Source: an uncultured Methanobrevibacter sp.
GTDB taxonomy: Archaea; Methanobacteriota; Methanobacteria; Methanobacteriales; Methanobacteriaceae
Assembly: GCF_946408925.1 (NCBI RefSeq)
Contig: NZ_CAMJUE010000002.1
Location: 1 to 64,000, forward strand
Length of the DNA stretch: 64,000 nucleotides
Reading direction: 5' to 3'
Shown here: one piece after another, positions 1-8,614 of the stretch
How positions within the stretch are numbered: the first letter of the stretch is position 1
Layout: the number at the start of each line of letters is the position of its first letter
Position numbers and translations under genes: made by a program
The notes under the pieces: model-generated
Databases searched by the model: none
The model's input: only the letters and a program-made list of their open reading frames with translations
Told to the model about the DNA's origin: nothing

Positions 1-2
1 TA

Positions 3-758
3 ACAGTATTCATGAACTTAGCAGACGACCCTGCTATTGAAAGAATCTTAACTCCTAAAATGGCTTTAACTACTGCAGAATATTATGCATTCACTTTAGG
101 TATGCAAGTATTGGTTATCTTAACAGATATGACCAACTACTGTGAAGCATTAAGGGAAATTTCTGCAGCAAGAGAAGAAGTACCTGGAAGAAGAGGTTAT
201 CCTGGTTACATGTACACTGACCTTGCAGGTATTTATGAAAGAGCAGGACGTATTGATGGTAAAGAAGGTTCAATTACTCAAATGCCTATCTTAGTTATGC
301 CTCAAGACGATATTACTCACCCAATTCCTGATTTAACCGGTTATATTACTGAAGGACAAATCGTATTAAGTAGGGAAATCTCAAGGAAAGGTATCTATCC
401 TCCTGTAGACGTACTTCCTTCACTTTCTCGTTTGATGAGTGGTGGTATCGGAGGAGACAAAACTCGTGATGACCACAGTGGTGTATCTGACCAACTTTAT
501 TCTGCATATGCTGAAGGTCGTGAATTAAGAGACCTCGTTGCAGTTGTAGGGGAAGAAGCACTTACCGAAAGGGATCAAAAATTCTTAGAATTTGCTCAAG
601 CATTTGAAGATCAATTCATTACACAAAGTAAAGATGAAGACAGAACCATCTTTGAAACTTTAGACCTTGGTTGGAGTTTACTTAAAATCTTACCTAAATC
701 TGAACTCAAAAGGGTTAAAGAAGAATTTATTGAACAATACCTTCCAAAAGATGACTAA
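3..758 (+). CDS. atpB: A-type ATP synthase subunit B, 3' part (5' end outside window)
   Basis: This is the C-terminal part of the non-catalytic nucleotide-binding B subunit of the archaeal A1Ao ATP synthase, a peripheral membrane complex that makes ATP from the ion gradient. The frame is open from the first base of the window, so the listed ATG at 12 is internal. Visible family segments include [20 protein letters not shown], a [11 protein letters not shown] stretch and a helical C-terminus ending QYLPKDD. The subunit is normally about 460 residues, so roughly the last 250 are present. atpD follows 27 bases downstream with a GGTGAT ribosome site, as expected for one operon. Family assignment is secure. 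Confidence 0.95.
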   Translation, partial: TVFMNLADDPAIERILTPKMALTTAEYYAFTLGMQVLVILTDMTNYCEALREISAAREEVPGRRGYPGYMYTDLAGIYERAGRIDGKEGSITQMPILVMPQDDITHPIPDLTGYITEGQIVLSREISRKGIYPPVDVLPSLSRLMSGGIGGDKTRDDHSGVSDQLYSAYAEGRELRDLVAVVGEEALTERDQKFLEFAQAFEDQFITQSKDEDRTIFETLDLGWSLLKILPKSELKRVKEEFIEQYLPKDD

Positions 759-785
759 TCTCATTACAGTAATGTAGGTGATTAA

Positions 786-1472
786 ATGGCACAAGATATT
801 ATAGATGGAATTAATCCAACTCGTATGGAATTATTATCTCTTAAAAATAGGACTAAACTAGCTGTTAAAGGGCATGGTTTACTTAAAGAAAAAAGAGATG
901 CTTTAATCAAAGAGTTTTTTGATATCTTGGATCGTGTCAAAGGTATTCGTGAAAATGCAGAAAAAAGTCTAAAAGAAGCAAATGATGCTTTAATTGAAGC
1001 TCAAATTGCCATGGGTGATTTGGCTGTTAAAAAAGCATCTTTGTCTGTTAAAGAATCAATTGATGTAGAAATTACATCTAGAAGTGTAATGGGTGTTGCA
1101 GTACCAGTAACCAATGTGAAAATGGAGGAAAGATCCATCATTGACAGAGGTTATGGATTCTCCGACACAACCATACAATTAGATGAAGCTGCAAAGAAAT
1201 TTGAGGAATCTCTCAAGTATTTAATTGAACTTGGTGAAGTAGAAAAAACAATTTTCTTACTTGCTGAAGAAATTGAAGCTACTAAACGTAGAGTAAATGC
1301 TTTAGAACACATTATGATTCCAAGATTCCAAAATACTGAAAAGTATATTGATATGAGACTCCAAGAAATGGAAAGGGAAAACTTTGTAAGATTGAAAATG
1401 ATTAGATCCACAATTGAGAAAAATGAAAAAGCAGCTGCTGAGGCTGAAGCTACCCAAAATGCAGAAGCTTAA
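786..1472 (+). CDS. atpD: A-type ATP synthase subunit D (central stalk)
   Basis: This 228-residue, strongly helical protein is the central-stalk D subunit, which couples rotation of the membrane ring to the catalytic AB head. The N-terminus [28 protein letters not shown] is the family signature. Two long helices of the antiparallel coiled coil occupy about residues 5-75 and 135-215, and the alanine/glutamate-rich tail is typical. GGTGATTAA lies directly before the ATG. It follows atpB in the usual order, and a T-rich tract after the stop suggests the main operon ends here. Confidence 0.96.
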   Translation: MAQDIIDGINPTRMELLSLKNRTKLAVKGHGLLKEKRDALIKEFFDILDRVKGIRENAEKSLKEANDALIEAQIAMGDLAVKKASLSVKESIDVEITSRSVMGVAVPVTNVKMEERSIIDRGYGFSDTTIQLDEAAKKFEESLKYLIELGEVEKTIFLLAEEIEATKRRVNALEHIMIPRFQNTEKYIDMRLQEMERENFVRLKMIRSTIEKNEKAAAEAEATQNAEA

Positions 1473-1474
1473 AT

Positions 1475-1520
1475 TTTTCTTAATTTTCTTCATTTTCTTT
1501 TATTTTTTTATTATTTTTAA
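1475..1520 (+). terminator. T-rich terminator after atpD
   Basis: Several successive T-runs of 4-7 bases follow the atpD stop within about 45 bases, the usual form of archaeal oligo-T termination. No strong hairpin is visible. Some read-through could still serve the small ORF at 1621. Confidence 0.5.
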
Positions 1521-1620
1521 AATAGGTTTTATTTAATATATTATTTTCTTAAAAAAAGTAATTTCATGTAGTTACTGTAAAAAATTTTTTTTACTAGAAA
1601 TTCAAAAAAGTGTGTTTAAA

Positions 1621-1770
1621 ATGAAAAGAAATCCAATTGACCAATTTATGAAAGACCCGGATAATAAGGCGAAGCTATTTGTCTGGATGACTCGTGCAAT
1701 GATTATAACTACTTTTATGATAACAATTGGTGTTATATTATTTATTCTTTATCTAGTTGGTATCTTATAG
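1621..1770 (+). CDS. Small single-TM protein (49 aa) downstream of atpD
   Basis: This ORF is too short for the track. It begins MKRNPIDQFMKDPDNKAKLF and continues with one hydrophobic helix (about residues 24-48) ending LYLVGIL. The soluble, charged N-terminus followed by a clean membrane helix looks like a real protein rather than random AT-rich sequence. It lies 148 bases after atpD, and its last 29 bases overlap the end of the convergent ATP-grasp gene. No obvious ribosome site precedes it (ttaaaatg), so it may be leaderless. Function is unknown; a role with the ATP synthase is suggested only by position. Confidence 0.6.
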   Translation: MKRNPIDQFMKDPDNKAKLFVWMTRAMIITTFMITIGVILFILYLVGIL

Positions 1771-2926
1771 ATAATTTATTGACAATTTCACTGGTTATTT
1801 CTACTTTTTTAAATAATTTTTTAAAATCAGTATCTTTATCAATTATTGTAAGTAATGGTTCGTCTTTTTCAGTGATTGAACCAATATGCGGCAAGTCATA
1901 GATATTATCTAAGTTAAGATCTGCATATTTCATTCTTGTTGGTGAGTAAATGATTTTTTTAAAACTGTAATATTTTGCTTTTGGCATTTCAAAATTTTCA
2001 CCAATGCATGTCCTGATATGTGCATCAAGCATGTTGATTCCAAATGATTTTTCAACACATTCAAATGTGCCTTGGATTCGGGGATTAATTTCAATTACAT
2101 ATAATCCGTTTTCATTTAGGATATAATCCACTCCATTCGATCCGGTTAAATTAAATTTTTCTACTAAATTTTGTGATGTAGTTTTCATTTCTTCAGTAAT
2201 ATGATTAATGTTTTTTATTTTGCTCATTATGGACTCTGAAGTTAACGGCAGAATATTTCCAACATATCTGAAATCATTTTTTTTCTCAAAATCATTCATT
2301 GTTAATAATCTTGAATTTGTTATAGTTTTTGTCCAGTTCCTTTTTGCCAGAACCGATGAACTTAAATTTATTCCACTAATATGTTCCTGCATAATGAACT
2401 CAATATTATTTAATTCAATATTGGTATCATTATTCAATAAGTTTACATTGTAACCTCCATTTCCTTGAAGTGGTTTTAGAATAAATTGTGTATCTGTGTA
2501 ATTTTCATTTATTTCAAAAGCTTCATCTATATCAGTTATATGAAATGTCATAGGGGTTAAAAATTCATCTTTAATTTTTTTATAAAACTCAAACTTATTC
2601 TCAACATTTGTAACATCAGTATTTCCTAAAATCTTCTTTTGATCTTTTTTTGAAAAATCAGATGGTGAAACGCCGGAAATGGGAATTATATAGTCAACTT
2701 CATCAATATAATCCTGTGACATATCTATAATTGTTTTGCTGTTGAATTCTTCTTCAAAAACACCACAACTTTCATCTTCACTTTCTTTTAAGATGATTTT
2801 TTGATTTTTTATTTGTGGAGTGTCTGAAGTTGAAAAATAACTCGCCGAATAAATATCGTAATCTAATTTTAATGCACTATTAAGCATACTTCTTGTATCA
2901 ATTCCAATAAGTAAAAGCTTTTCCAT
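1742..2926 (-). CDS. ATP-grasp carboligase-like protein
   Basis: This 394-residue protein looks like a member of the ATP-grasp superfamily related to biotin carboxylase (COG2232-like). The N-terminal pre-ATP-grasp motif GIDTRSMLNSALKLDYDIYS is followed by the substrate-proximal region. The ATP-grasp core has a FILKPLQGNGGYNV lysine/glycine loop (about residue 150) and the metal-binding signature VIEINPRIQGTFE (about residue 275). Such enzymes activate a carboxylate as acyl phosphate and join it to an amine or thiol; the substrate cannot be read here. It is convergent with, and overlaps by 29 bases, the small TM ORF. Downstream of the atp genes it appears to be an independent unit. Confidence 0.8.
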   Translation of the reverse strand: MEKLLLIGIDTRSMLNSALKLDYDIYSASYFSTSDTPQIKNQKIILKESEDESCGVFEEEFNSKTIIDMSQDYIDEVDYIIPISGVSPSDFSKKDQKKILGNTDVTNVENKFEFYKKIKDEFLTPMTFHITDIDEAFEINENYTDTQFILKPLQGNGGYNVNLLNNDTNIELNNIEFIMQEHISGINLSSSVLAKRNWTKTITNSRLLTMNDFEKKNDFRYVGNILPLTSESIMSKIKNINHITEEMKTTSQNLVEKFNLTGSNGVDYILNENGLYVIEINPRIQGTFECVEKSFGINMLDAHIRTCIGENFEMPKAKYYSFKKIIYSPTRMKYADLNLDNIYDLPHIGSITEKDEPLLTIIDKDTDFKKLFKKVEITSEIVNKLSIRYQLDKE

Positions 2927-2948
2927 AAAATATCAGTAAAAAAAGTTT

Positions 2949-3027
<79 letters not shown>

Positions 3028-3031
3028 ATAC

Positions 3032-3066
3032 ATGTTGTACTGTATACAACATTTAATATATATTTA
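3032..3066 (-). promoter_or_regulatory. tRNA-Gln promoter with inverted repeat in the leader
   Basis: On the minus strand an AT-rich box (AAATATATATTAAA) lies about 25-35 bases before the mature tRNA 5' end. Between them is ATGTTGTA-5 nt-TACAACAT, an 8-bp inverted repeat (3032-3052). The box fits an archaeal TATA element. The repeat could be a leader hairpin, a terminator for the upstream DUF1284 gene, or chance. Confidence 0.45.
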
Positions 3067-3092
3067 TTATGTAGTATTTAAATCTATCGGTA

Positions 3093-3482
3093 TTATAATA
3101 ATTTTTGATAAAATAAGCATTTTTCACTCCACTTGCATTCAAAACATATTTTCTCAACACTTTCTTTTGTGCTGAATATCTCATCAATTTTTTTGAATAA
3201 TTCCACGGATTTGTATTCTTTATTTGAGTCCAATTTTTTCAGGACTTCATTATCCATGCAAGTGATTTTCTTGTTTTGAAGAGATGTTTCACAAATGTCA
3301 TTTTTTAAATTAGGACAGTTTTTGCAAATGTCGTCCGGTTGATTTGTGAGTGAAATGATAGTTGTGTCACGTTTTCTAAGTGAATTGACTTTTGTCATAT
3401 TTTTGGTGAAATTTTCATCATAGCCATATCCTTGAAAACCTTTAAGACACAATAAATGATGTCCTCTTAAAATAAGTTTCAT
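3093..3482 (-). CDS. DUF1284 family Cys-rich protein
   Basis: This 129-residue protein begins MKLILRGHHLLCLKGFQGYGY, the signature of the DUF1284 family (HHLLC motif). It has further cysteine groups CKNC (about residue 53), a CE pair and CFECKWSEKC near the end. The number and spacing of cysteines suggest metal or Fe-S binding, but biochemical function is not known to me. It lies just downstream of bioY on the same strand, with a hairpin between them, so co-transcription is possible but not required. Confidence 0.75.
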   Translation of the reverse strand: MKLILRGHHLLCLKGFQGYGYDENFTKNMTKVNSLRKRDTTIISLTNQPDDICKNCPNLKNDICETSLQNKKITCMDNEVLKKLDSNKEYKSVELFKKIDEIFSTKESVEKICFECKWSEKCLFYQKLL

Positions 3483-3506
3483 TTAAATCAATAAAAATAA
3501 AAAAAG

Positions 3507-3526
3507 AAAAAGGTTTATGCCTTTTT
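3507..3526 (-). terminator. Hairpin terminator of bioY
   Basis: AAAAAGG-TTTATG-CCTTTTT forms a 7-bp stem and is followed on the minus strand by TTTTTTTATTTTTATT. It abuts the bioY stop codon. Confidence 0.6.
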
Positions 3527-4134
3527 TAATCTTTTGGTAAAAATACTTTTGATACGCTTGCAGCACCTAATATTTTTACTATATCACCTATAATGAATGG
3601 AATAAGTCCCATCATTAAAACATCCATGATTGTGAATGTCATTCCTTGTGATGAAAGGAATAATGCAAGACCTGCTAATCCCGGAATGTATATTAAACCG
3701 AAGTTTGCAATTCCGATAACAAGAGCCATTCTTGTAAAGTTACGTGCTTTAGCATATTTTTCAGTAATTGCTCCTATAAAGTATGATGCTATAATAAATC
3801 CGATTAAGAATCCTCCGGTTGATCCTAATAATACATCAAGTCCTCCAGTCATTCCTCCAAACCATGGAATAAATGCAACACCTAAAACAATATATAATAT
3901 TTGGCTTAAGCATCCATATTTTTTACCTAAAAATAATCCTGAACATAATACTGCGAATGTTTGTGCAGTAATTGGAACTGGAGTCCATGGAAGCGGAATA
4001 ATAATTTGTGCCATTATACCTGTAAAACATGCCATCATAAATGACAGTAGGATTTTGGTAGCAGTACTAGCGCTTTGAATTCTTTCAAACAGGTTTTTAC
4101 GAGTACTGTAATAACTATCAATATTTATATTCAT
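3526..4134 (-). CDS. bioY: BioY biotin transporter S component
   Basis: This 202-residue protein has about six membrane helices and is the substrate-binding S component of an ECF-type biotin transporter. Family marks include PWTPVPITAQTFAVL (about residue 50) and LGSTGGFLIGFIIASYFIG (about residue 105). GGAGG precedes the ATG at good distance. No EcfA or EcfT genes are adjacent, so the protein may work alone or share an energizing module encoded elsewhere. An import role fits a host-associated methanogen scavenging biotin. Confidence 0.93.
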   Translation of the reverse strand: MNINIDSYYSTRKNLFERIQSASTATKILLSFMMACFTGIMAQIIIPLPWTPVPITAQTFAVLCSGLFLGKKYGCLSQILYIVLGVAFIPWFGGMTGGLDVLLGSTGGFLIGFIIASYFIGAITEKYAKARNFTRMALVIGIANFGLIYIPGLAGLALFLSSQGMTFTIMDVLMMGLIPFIIGDIVKILGAASVSKVFLPKD

Positions 4135-4273
4135 ATTTTTTCCTCCAATTTTAAATCCTTATAAATATATGTTTATTATAATATTTATTATTTTTCTTTA
4201 AACTATTAGTTAAAGAATTATTGAATTATTCAGATTTTTTAAATTGTGGTGTTGAGGTTAAAAAAATAGTTTA

Positions 4274-4295
4274 ATGAGAATTGGTTAATTCTCAT
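4274..4295 (-). terminator. Hairpin terminator of dnaG
   Basis: ATGAGAATT-GGTT-AATTCTCAT is a perfect 9-bp stem with a 4-base loop, just downstream of the dnaG stop. On the minus strand it is followed by an oligo-T stretch (AAACTATTTTTTTAACC). Confidence 0.7.
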
Positions 4296-4306
4296 CATTT
4301 TTTAAT

Positions 4307-5545
4307 TTAATTTATAGTTATTAATTTCACATTTTGTGGTTTTTTAACTATATTCATTGATTTAAAAGCAACCAATTTCTTGATTCCTTTTTGGGATGCG
4401 ACATCAACTAATCTTTGGGATATCACTCCATCAAATATGACAGTATCTGCAGTGCCTTCAATATTTTTTATTTCCTCATAAATATTTTCCACTTCAACTT
4501 CTTTTGTCATATTCAATGCTTCATCTAAAATAGCTCCGCAGCCTGATCCTTCGAATTCTTTTAGCATATCTTTCATTAGGCTAACTTCATCATCTTCAAT
4601 TTCAGGTTCAGCCTCTTTTACAGGTTTTTCGTGGCGGTTGTATTTTTGATGTTTTTTATGATGTCTGTTATTTTCCTTTTTGTGATTTCCACTGTTAGAA
4701 TCATTTAATATGTTAGTTGTAGCTAAGAACTGTGCTGTTGGAACTTTATCTCTAAGAGCAACTAACACTTCCTCTTTTTCAAGATCCTCCACTTCTTTTC
4801 CTTTTGGAGCACGGGTAATATAGTCTACATCACCTATTTGCAAGAGTTCTTTTAATATGAGTTCTCCGCCTCTGTCTCCATCAACAAATGCAGTTGTTGT
4901 TCTTTTTTTACTTAACTCACCAATGGAACGAGGAACACTTACTCCTTCAACAGCCACGGTATTTTTAATACCATATTTGAGTAAGTTTAAAACATCACTG
5001 CGTCCTTCAACAACAATAATTGCATCGGATGTGTGTATGCTTGGGCCGGCAGGAAGACGGTCTTCACCATATTCTGAGATTTCATGAACTCTCATTGCTT
5101 CTCTTACTTCTTCAATCATTCTCATGCTGGTTGGACCAACGCTTTCAACCATGTTTTTGTAAATCTCTTTTGCACGGTTAACAACCTGTTCTCTTTTGAC
5201 TGCCCTTACATCTTCAACTTTTGTTGTGTGTATTTCCGCTTCGCAGGGACCAACTCTGTTGATAGTTTCAAGTGATGCAGCGAGAATGGCTGTTTCAACT
5301 CTATCCAAACTGGATGGAATCACAATTTCTCCTTTTGCTCTACCACTATTGGAGTGGATGTTAACTTGGATTCTACCGATTCTTCCAGTTCTTTGGAGTT
5401 CTCTTAAATCTAAATCATTACTAAGTAAACCTTCAGTTTGCCCAAAGACAGCACCAACAACATCTGGTTTTTCAACAATACCATTAGCTGTAATTTGGGC
5501 ATGTATTAAATATTTTGTTGTTGTTAATTCTTCACCTTTTCCCAT
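4307..5545 (-). CDS. dnaG: Archaeal DnaG (TOPRIM primase/exosome-associated)
   Basis: This 412-residue protein is the archaeal DnaG. The N-terminal region (1-165) begins TTKYLIHAQITANGIVEKPDVVGAVFGQTEG. The TOPRIM domain (about 170-255) carries the acidic motifs IIVVEGRSDV and AFVDGDRGG. A low-complexity, His/Lys-rich linker (about 280-310) leads to a C-terminal domain. Archaeal DnaG has oligonucleotide-synthesizing activity and is also a known exosome subunit. The bacterial zinc-binding and helicase-binding domains are absent, as expected in archaea. AGGAGG stands before the ATG, and a strong hairpin follows the gene. Confidence 0.94.
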   Translation of the reverse strand: MGKGEELTTTKYLIHAQITANGIVEKPDVVGAVFGQTEGLLSNDLDLRELQRTGRIGRIQVNIHSNSGRAKGEIVIPSSLDRVETAILAASLETINRVGPCEAEIHTTKVEDVRAVKREQVVNRAKEIYKNMVESVGPTSMRMIEEVREAMRVHEISEYGEDRLPAGPSIHTSDAIIVVEGRSDVLNLLKYGIKNTVAVEGVSVPRSIGELSKKRTTTAFVDGDRGGELILKELLQIGDVDYITRAPKGKEVEDLEKEEVLVALRDKVPTAQFLATTNILNDSNSGNHKKENNRHHKKHQKYNRHEKPVKEAEPEIEDDEVSLMKDMLKEFEGSGCGAILDEALNMTKEVEVENIYEEIKNIEGTADTVIFDGVISQRLVDVASQKGIKKLVAFKSMNIVKKPQNVKLITIN

Positions 5546-5962
5546 ATTTAAGCCTCCTAAGCTTATTAATCGGGATAATTTATGTAATTGCTAAAAATTG
5601 AAATTATTTTTAGGTGAAACTTGCATAAATTATACGATAATTTGGCCTTATGACCTTTTATACACTAAAAAGAGTTAATACATTTTTGAGTTTTACTATT
5701 AAGGTTTAGTATTTTCCACTATAACTGTGTTTTATGAATGTAATAATTTATTTAAACTTTAATTGTCCTTAATAATAATTTTCTCCTATTTTTAATAATT
5801 TAATAATGTTATAATAATGAATAAATGTAATAAACTCTATGAGCATATAATAATAAAGTATTTTTTCAATACTACAAATAATATTATGATAAAACTAATA
5901 TATAAAATCTATGAAATATATTTTAATCACGTTGAATATAGTATTATGTGAGTGGTGAAGTT
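5546..5962. promoter_or_regulatory. Divergent intergenic region dnaG / RraA-like gene
   Basis: This is about 415 bases of very AT-rich DNA between divergent genes. It must hold both promoters; TATA-like boxes such as aatatataaaatc near 5897 can serve the plus-strand gene. I see no small ORF with a ribosome site, no RNA gene and no strong inverted repeat. Confidence 0.4.
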
Positions 5963-6700
5963 ATGTCAATTAGTCCAAATGATGTTTTGAGAAAAAATAA
6001 AAATTTAAACAAACGTGTCGACATTGATAAAATTGTTTTAGATGATGTTTCAATCGAAGATTTAAAGTTCAACGGCAAGAATTATGATAAACATATAAAT
6101 TTAATATCTCTTCTTGAAAATGTATCTGCCTGTCAGGTTTCTGACGCTTACAATTCTATTTCAAGGAGATCAGGTGTGATTCAGTCAATTAAATCAATTA
6201 ACAATCAAAAGGTTTTCGGTTCCATTTTCACTGCCGAAACCACAAGTGATGATTGGGGAACATCCGCATTGGCGATTGACAATGCCAGTGAAGGAGATAT
6301 TTTGTTTTTCAAGGTTGACTGTGAAGATAAAGCTATTTGGGGTGAACTTGCTTCAACTTGTGCCAGGGACAACGGAATTAAAGCAACTGTTATTTATGGA
6401 TCTGCAAGAGATTTGGATGCGTTGCTATATATGGATTATCCAATGTTTGCTTCTAATTTCTGCCCTAATGCAGGTTCTGCTTTAGGTTTGGGCACTTTAA
6501 ATGAAAGCATTGAAGTTGAAGGAGTTAAAATTAATCCTGGAGACTTTTTCATAGGTGATGAAAGTGGAGTCGTCATTATTCCTCGGAAATTGTTTACTCA
6601 AACAATGATTGCATCCCTTGCCGTTAAAGTCAAGGAGTCAAAAATCATCGAAGATATTGATGATGGTAAAACATTGGCGGAGATAGTTGGACTCAAATAG
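5963..6700 (+). CDS. RraA-like / HMG-aldolase family protein
   Basis: This protein of about 245 residues belongs to the RraA-like superfamily, which includes the E. coli RNase E regulator RraA and class II pyruvate aldolases. Marks are the start of the domain ISLLENVSACQVSDA, the GDILFFKVD strand and the GSARDLDALLYMDYPMFAS signature (normally G-x-x-R-D). Archaeal relatives can be fused to hexulose-phosphate synthase; this copy is stand-alone. The track starts at GTG 5948, but GGTGAAG sits 2 bases before ATG 5963, so I choose the ATG. The catalytic versus RNase-regulator role cannot be decided from sequence. Confidence 0.82.
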   Translation: MSISPNDVLRKNKNLNKRVDIDKIVLDDVSIEDLKFNGKNYDKHINLISLLENVSACQVSDAYNSISRRSGVIQSIKSINNQKVFGSIFTAETTSDDWGTSALAIDNASEGDILFFKVDCEDKAIWGELASTCARDNGIKATVIYGSARDLDALLYMDYPMFASNFCPNAGSALGLGTLNESIEVEGVKINPGDFFIGDESGVVIIPRKLFTQTMIASLAVKVKESKIIEDIDDGKTLAEIVGLK

Positions 6701-6722
6701 AAAAACATTTAAATAGATATCA

Positions 6723-6760
6723 ATATTTATATATAAATATATCGATACCTTTATATATTA
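6723..6760 (+). promoter_or_regulatory. gar1-tfb promoter with 18-bp palindrome
   Basis: CTTTATATATTA (6749-6760) is a good archaeal TATA box about 50 bases before gar1. Directly upstream is ATATTTATATATAAATAT (6723-6740), a perfect 18-bp palindrome, followed by ATCGATA. A near copy of the palindrome occurs before PPOx/modA at 54500. It could be an operator where the BRE would be. Confidence 0.55.
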
Positions 6761-6810
6761 CTTTTTTCTAATTATATAAGTGATACAGATTTGATTTTAA
6801 GTTTGATTTT

Positions 6811-7098
6811 ATGAAATTTTTAGGAAATAGTTTGCATATAGCAAATTCTGGAAAATTAATAGCAAGGTCCACTAAAACACCTTCACCTGGCGGAACTGTC
6901 TATGATAGCAATAAAAATAAGATAGGTAAAGTCAGTTATGTTTTTGGACCTACTAAAAAACCCTATATTTCTATTCGTTTGTTTAAATCAGCAAATCGAG
7001 AGAAAATAGAAAAAAATTGTGGTGAAAAACTATTTGTATCAAAACCAAAATCCAAAAAACCTAGAAAAAGGAGGATGAAACCACGACACAAAAAGTAA
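6811..7098 (+). CDS. gar1: H/ACA snoRNP protein Gar1
   Basis: This 95-residue protein is the archaeal Gar1 subunit of the H/ACA ribonucleoprotein that guides pseudouridylation. The small beta-barrel core runs from [18 protein letters not shown] through [20 protein letters not shown] to PYISIRLF. The basic tail [11 protein letters not shown] is typical. It is immediately upstream of tfb, the conserved archaeal arrangement, and its last codons overlap the tfb ribosome binding site AAGGAGG at 7068-7074. Confidence 0.9.
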   Translation: MKFLGNSLHIANSGKLIARSTKTPSPGGTVYDSNKNKIGKVSYVFGPTKKPYISIRLFKSANREKIEKNCGEKLFVSKPKSKKPRKRRMKPRHKK

Positions 7099-8075
7099 AA
7101 GAGGCTCCTAGAGGACGCACAAGAAGACCTGTTGAAGGCAGAAGACAAAATGATGTTTATGATGATTCAAAACAGACAGTTTGTCCTGAATGTGGTTCAA
7201 CAGAATTAATTGGTGACTACGAAAGAGCAGAAGTTGTATGTTCCCGTTGCGGATTGGTCATTGATGAAAATCTTGTGGATATGGGTCCTGAATGGAGAGC
7301 ATTTGACCACGAACAAAGAGACAAACGTACAAGAGTTGGAGCTCCAATTACTTACACTATTCACGATAAAGGTTTAAGTACAATGATTGACTGGAGAAAC
7401 AAGGATATCTACGGTCGTGACATTCCTGCAAGAAACAGGGCTCAATGGTATAGGTTAAGGAAATGGCAAAGAAAAATTAGAATTTCCGGAGCTACTGAAA
7501 GGAATTTGGCATTTGCATTAAGTGAACTTGATCGTGATTCTTCAAGGCTAGGACTTCCTAGAAGTGTAAGGGAAGCTGCAAGTGTGGTCTACAGAAGTGC
7601 AGTAGATAACAAGTTAATCAGAGGAAGAAGTATTGAAGGAGTGGTAGCTGCTTCATTATATGCTGCATGTAGACGTTGTAATGTGCCACGTACTTTAGAT
7701 GAAATCGCTGAAGTTTCTCGTGTAACCAAAAAAGAAGTGGGAAGAACATACAGGTTCCTAACTCGTGAATTAAATATTAAATTACCTCCAACTTCTCCGG
7801 TTGATTATGTTCCTAGATTTGCATCAGAATTAGGGCTTTCTGGTGAAGCACAATCTAAAGCTATTGAAATAATTGAAAAAGCAATGGAAAAAGGTTTGAC
7901 TTCTGGAAGAGGACCTACTGGTGTTGCCGCTGCCGCATTATATATTGCATCAGTTTTGCTTGGTGAAAGGAAAACTCAAAGGGATGTAGCGGACATAGCA
8001 GGGGTTACTGAAGTTACCATACGTAACAGGTACAAAGAATTGACTGAACAGTTGGAAATGGGTGTGACTTTATAG
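7083..8075 (+). CDS. tfb: Transcription initiation factor TFB (start codon unresolved)
   Basis: TFB bridges TBP-bound promoter DNA and RNA polymerase. The zinc ribbon (CPEC...CSRC, coded by 7192-7250), B-reader region and two cyclin folds are all intact. The second repeat includes [21 protein letters not shown] and the recognition helix region [13 protein letters not shown]. The track begins at TTG 7254, which would remove the zinc ribbon and cannot be right. Between the in-frame stop at 7062 and 7254 there is no ATG, GTG or TTG in this frame. AGGAGG (7069-7074) points to a start near 7080-7083 (ACC or ACG). ATG 7075 is in the gar1 frame. Possible explanations are an odd start, a -1 shift at CACAAAAAG, or an indel in the sequence. 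The coordinate is my best guess; the product is certain. Confidence 0.85.
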   Translation, partial: TTQKVKEAPRGRTRRPVEGRRQNDVYDDSKQTVCPECGSTELIGDYERAEVVCSRCGLVIDENLVDMGPEWRAFDHEQRDKRTRVGAPITYTIHDKGLSTMIDWRNKDIYGRDIPARNRAQWYRLRKWQRKIRISGATERNLAFALSELDRDSSRLGLPRSVREAASVVYRSAVDNKLIRGRSIEGVVAASLYAACRRCNVPRTLDEIAEVSRVTKKEVGRTYRFLTRELNIKLPPTSPVDYVPRFASELGLSGEAQSKAIEIIEKAMEKGLTSGRGPTGVAAAALYIASVLLGERKTQRDVADIAGVTEVTIRNRYKELTEQLEMGVTL

Positions 8076-8136
8076 GCACTCTGATTAATGAAGTATATCT
8101 TTGTTAATCTCTTTTTTTATTTTTTGGAGTTATCAT

Positions 8137-8610
8137 ATGAATAAAAAATTATCAATCGTTCTTGCGGTTGCTATACTCTTTATTATTGTAGGCGGATATT
8201 TAATCTTTACAAATCAGCCACATGGTGACGTTAGCGGAGATTCATTAAAGATTCCTTTAAAAACCCATGATTTTAAACTTTTTGAGATTGGCATTCCAGA
8301 AGGGTCAAATTTTTCAGTTAAAAATGAAGCTAGTGGAATGAAATATTATCAGAATAACGGAAAATATTCAAGTGATCTTTCAGGGATTATAATCAGCAAA
8401 AATCTCACGGATTCCCTAATTGGAGAGGGTTCCCGGCCTATTTCTAATTCATCTTTAGAAAATATTTATGTATCTGAGTTTAAAAATGAAACCGTATATA
8501 GGTATGTCTCTAATCAGGGAGATGCGGATATTATATTGATAGGTAATGATTTAAATCTATTAAAAGAAGTTTCAGATACTATAAAAATTAAAGATTTAAA
8601 TAATCTTTAA
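8137..8610 (+). CDS. Membrane-anchored extracellular protein, unknown function
   Basis: This protein of about 157 residues has a short basic N-terminus, one hydrophobic segment (KLSIVLAVAILFIIVGGYLIF) and a soluble domain of about 130 residues that would face outside. The track start TTG 8101 is replaced by ATG 8137, which follows TTGGAGTT. The external part (VSGDSLKIPLKTHDFKLFEIGIP and onward) resembles small exported proteins common in Methanobrevibacter; I recognise no named domain. It follows tfb by about 60 bases and is convergent with the glycosyltransferase, whose stop lies 4 bases away. Confidence 0.7.
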   Translation: MNKKLSIVLAVAILFIIVGGYLIFTNQPHGDVSGDSLKIPLKTHDFKLFEIGIPEGSNFSVKNEASGMKYYQNNGKYSSDLSGIIISKNLTDSLIGEGSRPISNSSLENIYVSEFKNETVYRYVSNQGDADIILIGNDLNLLKEVSDTIKIKDLNNL

Positions 8611-8614
8611 TTAC

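Noticed and set aside
3593-4078. 161-aa plus-strand ORF over bioY, and similar long shadows (for example 41623-42279, 45089-45514, 55648-56175)
   Set aside because: They lie opposite well-conserved genes, lack ribosome sites and have the proline/isoleucine-rich look of antisense frames.
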